A model generated the notes under the pieces. That model had not been told where the DNA came from. It did not search any database and worked only from the letters and a program-made list of their open reading frames with translations. Position numbers and translations under genes: made by a program. A stretch of DNA of 64,000 nucleotides, from the NCBI GenBank assembly GCA_916048095.2, contig OU696573.1, forward strand, positions 6,735,806 through 6,799,805, in the 5' to 3' direction. Shown here piece by piece: positions 41,818-51,189 of this stretch (within the stretch, counting starts at the first letter, position 1; the number at the start of each line of letters is the position of its first letter). Source of the stretch: Sacculina carcini (lineage: Eukaryota; Arthropoda; Thecostraca; Sacculinidae).

Positions 41818-42178
41818 ACAATGATCTGGCAGCCACACAGTAACTGGCAGCCATACAATAACTGGCGACACTTGTTCAGCGTGGCTTGTATGTTTGTTTT
41901 GTGTGGTGTTTACCGAATGTGCCCTTTGATGTGAGTATTCTTTATAATTGATTCTTTATATTATGCTTACTTACTTTTATCGTGTAAACACGCTATACAC
42001 CTCAATAAGCATTTTCATATAACCTGCAGATATGTCGCTTCATTGTGGTGTGTGTAACATTGGGATCATTTGTATGATTGTTCTATTTTGTTGTTTCTTG
42101 TTTCCAGATTGCCATCATTGTATTTCGATAATACAAAGTAATCGTTTTACTGGGCTGTCAATTTGTGAACCTTGTTTA
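41815..42178 (+). repeat. 3' LTR of the young gypsy
   Basis: One difference from the 5' LTR across 364 bp; followed by the GATGT duplication. Confidence 0.95.
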
Positions 42179-42183
42179 GATGT

Positions 42184-43333
42184 GAACCTTTAAATATATT
42201 TTGCGATCTGATGATATATGTATTAGGAATAATACGTAGCAGAATATAGGTTGCATAATATAATATCGGCTGTAATATCAAGGGCTGTAATATCGGTGTA
42301 ATCCAAAAAATAACAACTGTATGAATATGATGCATTAGTGGAAGCATTAACCGGGAATTATGAGATAATATGATAATGGTGTATAATTATATCGCATTAT
42401 GCAACAAATGTGAATTTAGCTCCCTTACAGTTTGGTCCCGATACTATATTGGCGGGTTGAGAGAAAAGTATTGGTGGGCCGCGTGTTTGGGACCCCTGGG
42501 GTAGATAATCTCAGTCTTCTGATTACAAATTATTATCGCATCAGTATATTTTGTGATCACAAACTAATAAGTTAAATCACCTCAGACTAGGCTGAGAGCG
42601 GTCAAGATTGAATGGTTGGGTTGGGTTGGGTAGGTTTGACTCAGGTTATATTGGGTTTTAATGATAGCGGAAAATATATAAATTTTAACAATAAATATTA
42701 TAGCGGTAAAAGCGAAATAGTACTTAAGCAAATGATATTGGGGAATGATGTTAAGTAATAAATATAGTTTGGAAACATTCTGATGAAAAGATTTCACCAT
42801 CTTTCATTGTTTGTTTCGTGTTTGTGTTCTGAATTATACCACACGACGGGCAGATTTATATATCAGGCGGGTTGAGGGATAATATTTGTCAAAATAAGAA
42901 CAAAGAAGACATAAAGAAGGAATTATCTGTCTGTCTGTGTATGTATGCTTGAATATGAGGTGACATAATTGCGCTGGTTCATGGTTCGCTGGTTCAATGA
43001 TCATGGGCTTCAAACGCAAACGAAGCGATGGCTCATTTTTATGGAATAAAAATGTCCCGCGGGCAGCAATAAAACGTTCAATTTCACCGTGTAGAATGAA
43101 TTCATATACAAAACTAACGGATTTGACTCCAAGATCCAGAAAGGATCGTGTTCGAGTTCTGAATTATTCCGCGCGTCGGGCTGGTTTAAATGTGAGGCGG
43201 ATTGAGGAAAAATATTTTGTCAAAAAAAGATAAAAAGATTAAACTTAGACTTTTCAATTGATTACAATTTTATGAGTGTGCCCTTTATATTGTATTTTGA
43301 ATATTATGAATATTTTTTATGAATATGAATTTT
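42184..43333. other. Helitron A body, right of gypsy
   Basis: AT-rich, matching 52,407-53,060 closely. Contains a GGGTT/TGGGTT-rich patch (42,613-42,660), hairpin motifs and the ATTATCTGTCTGTCTG module. No gene seen. Confidence 0.65.
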
Positions 43334-44017
43334 AGAGACTACCCACTTTGCTGCCGTGACACTTTGAGGCAGACTTCACGGCCGCTCTCAACCTCTACAT
43401 AATCCGACCCGTGCCATGGGCGCGACAAGACCATACCGGAGCTAATAATGTCCGTTTGAGACAATCCGCTAGAGGGCGCTGAAACTGGCCGTTTGAGACA
43501 AAAAGCGAGAGTGCGGGAAATTCGCTAGACAGAGCCTGTGATAATAAGCCGCTCCTCGCGGTTAACGTTGTACACTTGACGCAGCGGAGTCTAAATATAC
43601 GCCGCCAAATTTCACATATTTGAATATATTTACATATTTATATATAATTATTTTATACTATATTTATTTACTTATTTGTTTTTATACAATTATAGCATTA
43701 GCATCCTTCTTACAATTCCTTACACTTTGGAATTTCCTTACACTCACGCATCGACTTCCACTTGCCAAGAAACCAATAAATAATGAAATGAAGAATTAGA
43801 TACATGGATGGAATATCTATGATAAAATTGATGCAATTGCGTGTAATATTGTCTGGATAGATTTGACTATTTTCAGTTCTGTGCAAAGCGAATTCGAGAA
43901 AAAACACCGATATACCGTTTATATCACGGTTTGACATTATACAGCCGCCATCAGTTGATTAATTTACTCATTCCCTAACCAATTAGAAAACCATATATTG
44001 CAAATTGCACTATCATT

Positions 44018-44028
<11 letters not shown>

Positions 44029-44095
<67 letters not shown>

Positions 44096-44123
44096 CCAAC
44101 CATATATATATATATATATATAT
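44029..44123. repeat. (TA)n microsatellite pair
   Basis: Two TA tracts (about 44,029-44,098 and 44,105-44,123) separated by CATAACCAACCA. 43,560-44,440 around them is AT-rich with no supported gene. Confidence 0.9.
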
Positions 44124-44453
44124 AACTTAACCAATTAAGCCTACACAATTGTTTTGGTGGTTGTCATTGAATGAATACTCAACAATGATGTTCTTGATAT
44201 TTTCCGGCAAAAATCAGATAACAAATGAAAACAATATCATTTATCACATATATTCACACGAATACGAATATCACATATATTTACACGAATGATGGTGAAG
44301 AGATGCGCGCCGTCGACTCTGAAAGAGGATAAACATGAAAAAAAAACATTAGTAAGAAGTCAACTAAGTCAATTCAGTGAAATATGAAATTTAATACAAT
44401 AACAGCTAGCCAAAAAACAGTAATATTGTACAACAAATAAATATGTACATTAT

Positions 44454-44905
44454 CCAGACAGTACGTATGGTACCGTCGGCATACCAACATTAACATGCAC
44501 ATTTTATCCAGACAGTACGTATGGTACCGTCGGCATACCAACATTAAAATGTCCTTTGTATCCAGACAGTACGTATTGTACCGTCGGCATACCCACATTA
44601 ACATGCACATTTTATCCAGACAGTACGTAAGGTACCGTTGGCATACCAACATTAAGATGTACATTTTATCCAGACAGTACGTATGGTACCGTCGGCATAC
44701 CAACATTAAGATGTACATTTTATCCAGACAGTACGTATTGTACCGTCGGCATACCCACATTAACATGCACATTTTATCCAGACAGTACGTATTGTACCGT
44801 CGGCATACCCACATTAACATGCACATTTTATCCAGACAGTACGTATTGTACCGTCGGCATACCCACATTAACATGCACATTTTATCCAGACAGTACGTAA
44901 GGTAC
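44454..44905 (-). repeat. 54 bp minisatellite, coding-compatible
   Basis: Units start with CCAGACAGTACGTA at 44,454, 44,508, 44,562, 44,616, 44,670, 44,724, 44,778, 44,832 and 44,886, exactly 54 bp apart. 54 bp is 18 codons, and the array is open on both strands. On the minus strand it gives 18-residue repeats (YCLDKMCMLMWVCRRYNT). Each unit contains GTATGGTACC and a GGCATAC, a small inverted pair. Changes between units are mainly substitutions, with no length change. Confidence 0.92.
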
Positions 44906-44982
44906 CGTTGGCAAAGTATCAATCCAATAACAAAACAGTAGCAATCCAAAAATAACACAACAACACAGAAATATATACTTAC

Positions 44983-45220
44983 AGAGCGAGACTTAAACTC
45001 GATACCAACGGTTAAGTGACCGCATAAACTTTTTTGTCTGCCGCCGCGATAGCCCGGTGCCGCCGGGCGCCGACGGCAGCTGCTGTGTCGGCACAAACGC
45101 CGGCGGCAGCTGCTGTGTCGGAACAAACGCCGGCGGCAGCTGCTGTGTCGGAACAATTGGCGGCAGCGTTGGCTGAAGCTGTTGTGTCGGAACAATTGGC
45201 GGCAGCGTTGGCTGAAGCTG
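44983..45220 (-). other. putative exon with 30 and 39 bp repeats
   Basis: On the minus strand a good splice acceptor (TTTTCTGCTTCAG, ending at 45,221) and donor (CTCT|GTAAGTAT, at 44,977-44,982) bound 238 bp. This holds two 39 bp units and about three 30 bp units. One frame reads Gln/Pro-rich repeats (QLQPTLPPIVPTQ, PTQQLPPAFV) but stops before the donor. Another reads RQLFRHSSCRRR-like repeats and is open through the donor. If the FLYWCH-like exon (45,360-45,471) is spliced on, the second frame is the one used. Inference only. Confidence 0.35.
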
Positions 45221-45359
45221 CTGAAGCAGAAAATATACTATGAAACGATAAAACATGATGAAAACAAGAACGTTAAAATTACAAGGTATTAAGTGTATAA
45301 AAACAGCATAACGCAAATTAAAATAATATCAACACACTAGAAATATATGAAATCATAAC

Positions 45360-45471
45360 CTCAAGTAAAGCCGGGTTTCAGTTGACGAAGACCTTTTGTG
45401 ATAAATGAACCCGTTGTGCACGTAATACGTGCGCGTTCTGCGGTGATATTTGATGCTGATGACTTCCATGG
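45360..45471 (-). other. putative 5' exon, FLYWCH-like half domain
   Basis: Minus strand: acceptor TGTATTTTCAG ends at 45,472, then CC and ATG (45,467-45,469) and 36 codons, with a possible donor (TTGAG|GTTATG) at 45,359. The peptide has the first half of a FLYWCH pattern (YYVHNGFIYHKRSSSTETRLYL). In known proteins a Trp-x-Cys and a His-x-His follow, but no second half was found nearby. FLYWCH domains commonly accompany MULE transposases in animals, which fits the long-TIR element around it. Confidence 0.45.
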
Positions 45472-45565
45472 CTGAAAATACAGGAAACATTAAAACTAAG
45501 ATATAGTTTGAGAAATGAAAGTTTAATAGGAAAGATAAGAGCTAATAAAGAAAGCAGCGCCCGGT

Positions 45566-45638
45566 TAGCCTTCCGCCTGCAGTAACGTGTGTCAAAGGTT
45601 CGCGGTTCGAATCCTGGTCTTGGTTCGTCCAGTTTTAT
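45566..45638 (+). other. tRNA-related sequence (SINE remnant)
   Basis: GCCCGGTTAGCC resembles an A-box region, and GGTTCGAATCC is a perfect B box 45 bases later. The acceptor ends do not pair, so it is not a working tRNA. A tRNA-derived SINE head is the best explanation. Confidence 0.4.
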
Positions 45639-45903
45639 CCGCTTGCAAAGATGTACCAATCGTTTAAATTAAATTACTGTTTAATCGAATTAAATTTAAA
45701 ATAAATCACATTTAAAAACATTTTGGCAGAATTAACCCTATAGTCGGCAGAAAACTATATTACTAGAAGAATTAAATTATCACAATGAAATGAAAATTTA
45801 CATATACGTGAAGGATGATATGACCAAGCCAGCATGTGCCAAATAATGAATACGAAACCAATAAACCACTTTAATATTTCGTAATTTATAAAATCCAAGT
45901 ATA

Positions 45904-47274
45904 GTCATTCGGGGCAAATGACGATCGTTTTCATTAACATCTAACCAGCGCTTATACTAATGACGATAGCAAAACATACTAAGTACCACATAGTGTGTTG
46001 GTACACTGTGCTTCTATCCCCGTATTGAAAGCTTTTGAAAATTTTGTTTTTTCAAATAGAGATCGAATTTAGTGGTGCGATCGTCATTTACCCCAGTGGG
46101 GTAAATGACGATTTTCGTAGGGTAATTAACGATCGATCCGTAATTCGTTAATTTGAAGGTAATTTGACATTCTAGATGATAGATAAAGACAGAAATTATC
46201 AACTAAATATATTCAAACGAAAAACAAAGATGAACTAGCTCACATTACAATGCTAGCTTACTTAGCCTGGCCTTAAGGATGATACATAATACACTCTACG
46301 AAAAGAAGTGTTTTTTTCCGTTATAGCATGGCTTCAATGCCATCTCTCAGCAGGTCTTCCAGAGATAACTCACTGGATGTATTTGCGTCAGTTATTGCGA
46401 CACTGTTGATTCCGAGTCCTCATCATCCCCTTTCGACTTTCTCTTTTCCACTTTTGCCTTTTTCTTTGGTTATCCCTTGCTAGACTTCTCAGTTTGAGTA
46501 GGAGCTCCCTACTTGCGAAGTCTTGTCTTAGACTTGTTCATCTCTGCAATCTTTTGGTGGCAATTCTCATCAGTTATAACAGCTCATGGGAATGACTCTC
46601 CTCTTTTTTGTGAGGGGGTCGCACCACGTCCTCTGGAGTGTAGGACAGTCTCTATGCAAGCCAAGTGAAGTTGTTTGCATGACCGCCGCGGTATTCTAGT
46701 CGACTATGGCTCCTGGTGGGCTCCGCGAAGTACATTTCCTCGAAGTAATGCAAGACGTCGTCGCACGTGGTGCACCACGGGGCAATTGACGATCGCTATA
46801 GGGGTAAATAGAAATCGGGGATGGGGCACATTACGATCGGGGTGGGGCAATTGACGATCGCTACACCGATCGTTAATTACCCCCACACCGATCGTAATAT
46901 GCCCCACTTTCAGAATGATGTGGTGTCTTTAATACTTGCATATAAATGCTATGGAAGAGATAGCTATAGCCAATTGCCCCAGTTTCTTGAAGCGATCGCG
47001 AATTGCCCCCAAAATTTGTCCATGTGGTGAATTATGGCAAATTTTCTGAAACATTGCAAATGTTTTGTGCAACATGTTTTGAAAGGTTTTGGGAGAAATT
47101 GTGTCACACATTCATTTTTTAACGTAGAAAGACGATTCATACACTGAAATGACCGCAAACGATTGCTCTAATAGTTTATCCACTCATTTCTTGTACATAG
47201 CGATTTCAACTCTTCTAAGGTCAAAATCATTTTTTACCCCCAAAATAACCAAATCGCCATTTGCCCCAAATGAC
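45904..47274. mobile_element. nested TIR element with internal palindromes
   Basis: GTCATTCGGGGCAAATGACGAT at the left and its near-complement at the right (ATCGCCATTTGCCCCAAATGAC), flanked by TATA on both sides (45,900-45,903; 47,275-47,278). The terminal motif recurs inside: a perfect 15 bp-armed palindrome at 46,080-46,112 and a larger imperfect one at about 46,823-46,905. On the minus strand 46,330-46,770 looks like decayed coding sequence (VLHYFEEMYF; a Lys/Asp/Glu-rich stretch) with stops. TA or TATA duplication suggests a Tc1/mariner- or pogo-like superfamily, unproven. Confidence 0.6.
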
Positions 47275-47667
47275 TATAATTGAAATGAGATGACATAACT
47301 GTACTTACCGAGACTCAACAAATATAGCGACGCAGAAAGGGTCAACAACGAAATACAAAGACAACAACGCAAACCACAAAACACGTTTTGACACCTAGGG
47401 GACGATGAGGGACGCTCTGTGTGAGTTGCGCTCGCTTCCCTTACTCGCTCTTTCCCAGACGCATTCTATGCCCTCGGGCGTTTTGTCTCAAACACCAAGT
47501 TTCAGCGCCCTCTGTAGGATTTTCTCTCGAATTTCAAATTTTAGCTCCAGCACTATTTCAACTTGTGTGCGCCTATGCTGCCTGCCGGATTAGGACGGCA
47601 AAGAGAGAGTATGAGAATTAGGCCTAAAATAACACGACAGCTAACAGGCCCATATCCATGAATTTTT

Positions 47668-48185
47668 ATGAATATTAATTCCATTTTATGAATTCCTCCG
47701 CACAACGGGCGTAGAAACGGGCGGGTTTTAATGCTATATATATACATAAAGAAGAAATTATCTGTCTGTCTGTGTATGTATGCTTGAATATGAGGTGACA
47801 TAATTGCGCTGGTTCATGGTTCGCTGGTTCAATGATCAGGGGCTTCAAACGCAAACGAAGCGACGGCTCATTTTTATGAAATAAAATGTCCCGCGGGCAG
47901 CAATAAAACGTTCAATTTCACCGTGTAGAATGAATTCATATACAAAACTAATGGATTTGACTTCAAGAACCATAACGGATGGTGTTCGAGTTCTGAATTA
48001 TTCCGCACGTCGGCCGGGTTTAAATATGAGGTGGGCTGAGTGAAAATATTTTGTCAAAATAAAATTAAAAATAATGAAATTTAGACTTTTTAATTGATTA
48101 AGGTTTTTATGAGTTTGCCTTATTTGTTTTCAATTTGCAATATTTTTATGAATTGCTCCGCACAACGGGCGGGTTTTAATGCTAG
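47668..48185 (+). other. Helitron A end, with second terminal module
   Basis: Resumes Helitron sequence after the MULE-like element. A 3' end-like hairpin at 47,692-47,735 is followed by ATATATATACATAAAG and the ATTATCTGTCTG module also present at 42,909. Finishes with hairpin plus CTAG at 48,182-48,185. Confidence 0.65.
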
Positions 48186-49557
48186 TCTATATATATAAAA
48201 GAGATCCTCTGTGTGTGTGTGTGTGTCTGTGTGTCTGTTCGACCCTCCTTGGTCCATTTTCTATCAGCTATTATTCAGCCAACACTCAGCCTACCCGCTA
48301 ACAATTTATACCATCACGTTGGAAATTGTCTTGTCTACACTTTAGATTAAATTTTAAATTTCAAAAATGCAATCAAAAAAAGTTATAGCGGTGAAAAGAC
48401 AAAATGAACCCTGAAAAATGCGAAAATTTTGGTCAATTTTCTGAGGACTACTTCTCCTAAACCAGCAATAGTAAAACTTTAAAAATTATACCACTGTGTA
48501 GAAAATTTTCTTTTCTACTCAACGAACTATAATTTATACCCAAAAATAGAATATAAAACATGTAAAATGGAAAACAATCAATCTACATTCAAAATTTTAT
48601 TTAAACTCCACGCGTCCGATTTTCTATACTTTTTTCTCTATTTCTCAAAAACTAATAATCACACATCTAAATAAATAATACCATCATGCTGGGAATTTTG
48701 TTTGCTACAACACGGCATAATTTTTAATTTTCCAAAGTGTATTAAAAAAAAGTTACGGCGGTGTGAAGTGTAAATGACAAAAAAGCAAAAAGGCAAAATT
48801 AGCACAAAAAACGTGAATATTTTGGTCAATATTCCGCTATCTATTCCTCATAAACCAGCAATGGTACAGCTATAAAAATTATACTATTGTGTAGATAATT
48901 TTGTGTCCTACAAGAAAAGTTATAATTTATACCCACAAATGATACAAAAAACGTGTACAATTGGCCAAATTCTCAAATACATCCAAAATTACACTTCAAC
49001 ACCGGGTGATTGAAATTAATTCATTTTTCTACCCATTTCTCAGGAACTATTTGTCACACATTACAATAAATTATACCATCGTGCTAGAAATTTTGTTTTC
49101 TACAATACGGTATAATTTGTAATTTTCCAAAGTGTATCTAAAGGAAGTTACGGCGGTGTAAAGTCAAAAGGACATATTGCCAATTTGACAGCTATTATGC
49201 GCACTTGCGATTACACAGGAGTATACTACTGTGTAGATAATTTTGTGTTCTACAAGATAAGTTATAATTTATACCCACAAATGATACAAAAAACGTGTAA
49301 AATTGGCAAAATTCGCAAATACATCCAAAATTACCCTTGAACAACGGGCGACTAAAATTAATTCATTTTTCTACTATTTATCAGTAACTATTTGTTATAG
49401 ATGAAAATAAATTATACCATCGTGCTAGAAACTTTGTTTTCTACAATACGGTATAATTTTTAATTTTCCAAAGTGTATGTAAAGGAAGTTACGGCGATGT
49501 AAAGTCAAAATGTCATGTTGCCAATTTGACAGCTATTATGCGCACTTGCGATTACAC

Positions 49558-51143
49558 ATAAATCGGGGTCAAAAACGTGTATCAATAATTATAGACTAAT
49601 ATCAATTCTCCCAGTTGTAAGCAAAATATTTGAAAAGGCCATTGCTTACAGATTGATTCATTTCCTTGAAAAAAACAACTTACTCGCGAACTGTCAATTC
49701 GGATTTAGAAAAAACAGGTCCACGCAGTCGGCTCTGCTGCACTTTGCGTCAAAAATGTATTCTGAATTAGACAAAAAATCCCACGTGGCATCAGTTTTTA
49801 TAGATATCTCTAAAGCCTTCGACTCGCTAGATCACGATATATTACTGTTTAAATTGCAAAAGTGTGGATTGAGGGGCCCCCCTCTAGATTTAATGAAAAG
49901 TTATTTGGCCGATCGTAAACAAATGGTATTCTGTAATGATGTATGCTCTCAGTACAGTGTGATCAAGAGCGGAGTGCCACAGGGCTCACTTTTGGGCCCA
50001 ATTTTGTTCCTAGTGTATATAAATGATATAATAAATTCTAGCAATGCCTATTTCACCATGTATGCAGACGATACCAGTTTCATTGTTTCCGATCACGACC
50101 TACAAAATCTTCACTTGAAATTGTCCCAAACGTTAGATGATATAAATCTTTGGACAGAACATAATAAGCTGAAACTTAATGTTAAAAAAACACATGTCAT
50201 ATTATTTCAAAACAGGTCTCTGACACATACTCTGCACACATTAAAACTGGGGAATAATGTTGTTCAGCGGGTTAAGAGCACACACCTTTTAGGTGTCATA
50301 ATAGATGAATATTTCAATTGGAACGAACACATTGCCAGTGTATGTAGGGCATTATCTAGGACAGCAGGTGTCATATACCGTACCAGACGAACTCTGACTA
50401 CGGAAGGAATGAAAACCTTGTATTATGCCCTTTGCTATTCCAAATTGATTTACTGCATATCAGTCTGGGGCTGCACATGGCCATCATTTTTAAAATGTCT
50501 CTTCACTGTTCAGAAACGCATCCTGAAACTAATTTTTTTCAAGAAAAGCAGGTATTCAGCTGACGAGATATTCGCCAACCAGAAAATGTTAAAACTTGAG
50601 AATGTGCACAAGTATTTCTTGTATCTTACCATATACAGATCAATGAAAAATAATGATGCCATATTCCAAATTCAAGGACACTCATTAACAACACGTAGAA
50701 ATAATGTGAATTTGGTATGTCCATCCTTCCGAACCAGCCTCTTCAAAAATTCAATATTATACCTTGGGCCTAAACTTTGGAACTGTCTCCCGGTTTGTAT
50801 TAAATCAGCATATACCATTATGTCTATAGATACGTTTAAAGCGAAAATTAAACACCACTTGTATAACCTCCAGGCAAACACATAATTTGTACAATACAGT
50901 ATGACTGTATTGTTTGTTTTGTATATATTTTGTTTTTGCATTGTTCTGTTACATGTTTTGTTTTAGCATATGTTTTGTAGTATTTGTTGCACTGCACAAA
51001 TCTTGATTAAAAATATTTATTGTCTGTCTAACAAGCCATGGCTTGACAGACTATATTGCCTCTGATGTTTTCGTTATTTTGTGTTACCTGTGTGATGTTG
51101 TTTTTTTGGTAATAAATGATACAATACAATACAATACAATACA
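49558..51143 (+). pseudogene. 5'-truncated LINE, RT largely intact
   Basis: Inserted in the Helitron B tandem array. The frame 49,653-50,885 (410 codons) has RT motifs FGFRKNRSTQSAL, IDISKAFDSLDHD, SGVPQGSLLGPILF and MYADDTSF (catalytic box at 50,061-50,072), the thumb (KLKLNVKKTHVILFQ), then a C-terminal domain (YLGPKLWNCLPVCIK). RT motif 0/1 sequence is partly upstream in the same insertion (49,560-49,652). The 3' UTR ends in a repeated ATACA tail at about 51,118-51,143. Related to, but distinct from, the split LINE at 11-19 kb. Endonuclease and ORF1 are missing, a normal 5' truncation. Confidence 0.88.
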
Positions 51144-51189
51144 TGAATATACACTGATTTAATTTCACTGAAGTCCAATCACAATTTAC

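Larger units (their letters stand above)
36520..42178 (+). mobile_element. young complete gypsy LTR retrotransposon, 5,659 bp
   Basis: Two 364 bp LTRs (36,520-36,883 and 41,815-42,178) differ at a single base (G/T in ACTT(G/T)TATCG). GATGT is duplicated at 36,515-36,519 and 42,179-42,183. The paralogous Helitron B keeps one GATGT at 52,402-52,406, the unoccupied site. LTR ends are TAAACAA...TTGTTTA, a 7 bp inverted pair but not TG...CA. gag-pol of the CVDD/CIDD lineage lies between. Confidence 0.97.
43325..47667. mobile_element. MULE-like DNA transposon with 9 bp target duplication
   Basis: Element 43,334-47,658 flanked by ATGAATTTT at 43,325-43,333 and 47,659-47,667. The Helitron sequence on both sides joins up as in the uninterrupted 53,620-53,665. 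The two ends are inverted, diverged copies of each other over more than 180 bp: AGAGGGCGCTGAAACT...GTTTGAGACAAAA near 43,465-43,497 matches the complement of 47,480-47,515. Long TIRs plus a 9 bp duplication are the Mutator pattern. No transposase domain was recognised, but a FLYWCH-like exon is present. Confidence 0.72.
33932..48185 (+). mobile_element. Helitron composite A (non-autonomous), with insertions
   Basis: Starts TCTATATATATAAAAGAGATCC after an A and ends in CTAG (48,182-48,185) after a GC-rich hairpin (CCGCACAACGGGCGG). These are Helitron 5' TC and 3' CTRR hallmarks. No Rep/helicase gene is seen. Several internal 3'-end-like hairpins (about 35,826, 36,200, 36,385, 42,838, 43,166, 47,692, 48,005) show tandem or nested Helitron ends. 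A gypsy element (36,520-42,178) and a MULE-like element (43,334-47,658) are inserted. 42,909-43,260 and 47,745-48,100 are two copies of another internal module (ATTATCTGTCTGTCTG...). So the span is a composite rather than one element. Confidence 0.7.

Noticed and set aside
42613..42660. Telomere-like GGGTT repeats
   Set aside because: Only a few degenerate units, present in both Helitron copies; not an array.
44454..44905. CRISPR-like look of the 54 bp array
   Set aside because: Whole units repeat; there are no unique spacers, no cas genes, and the context is eukaryotic transposons.
44495..44941. Plus-strand 148-residue protein in the 54 bp array
   Set aside because: Mirror of the minus-strand repeat; the minus strand has the better splice context and neither is proven coding.
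45566..45638. Functional tRNA gene
   Set aside because: The B box is good but the acceptor ends do not pair and the anticodon arm is not convincing; a SINE remnant fits better.
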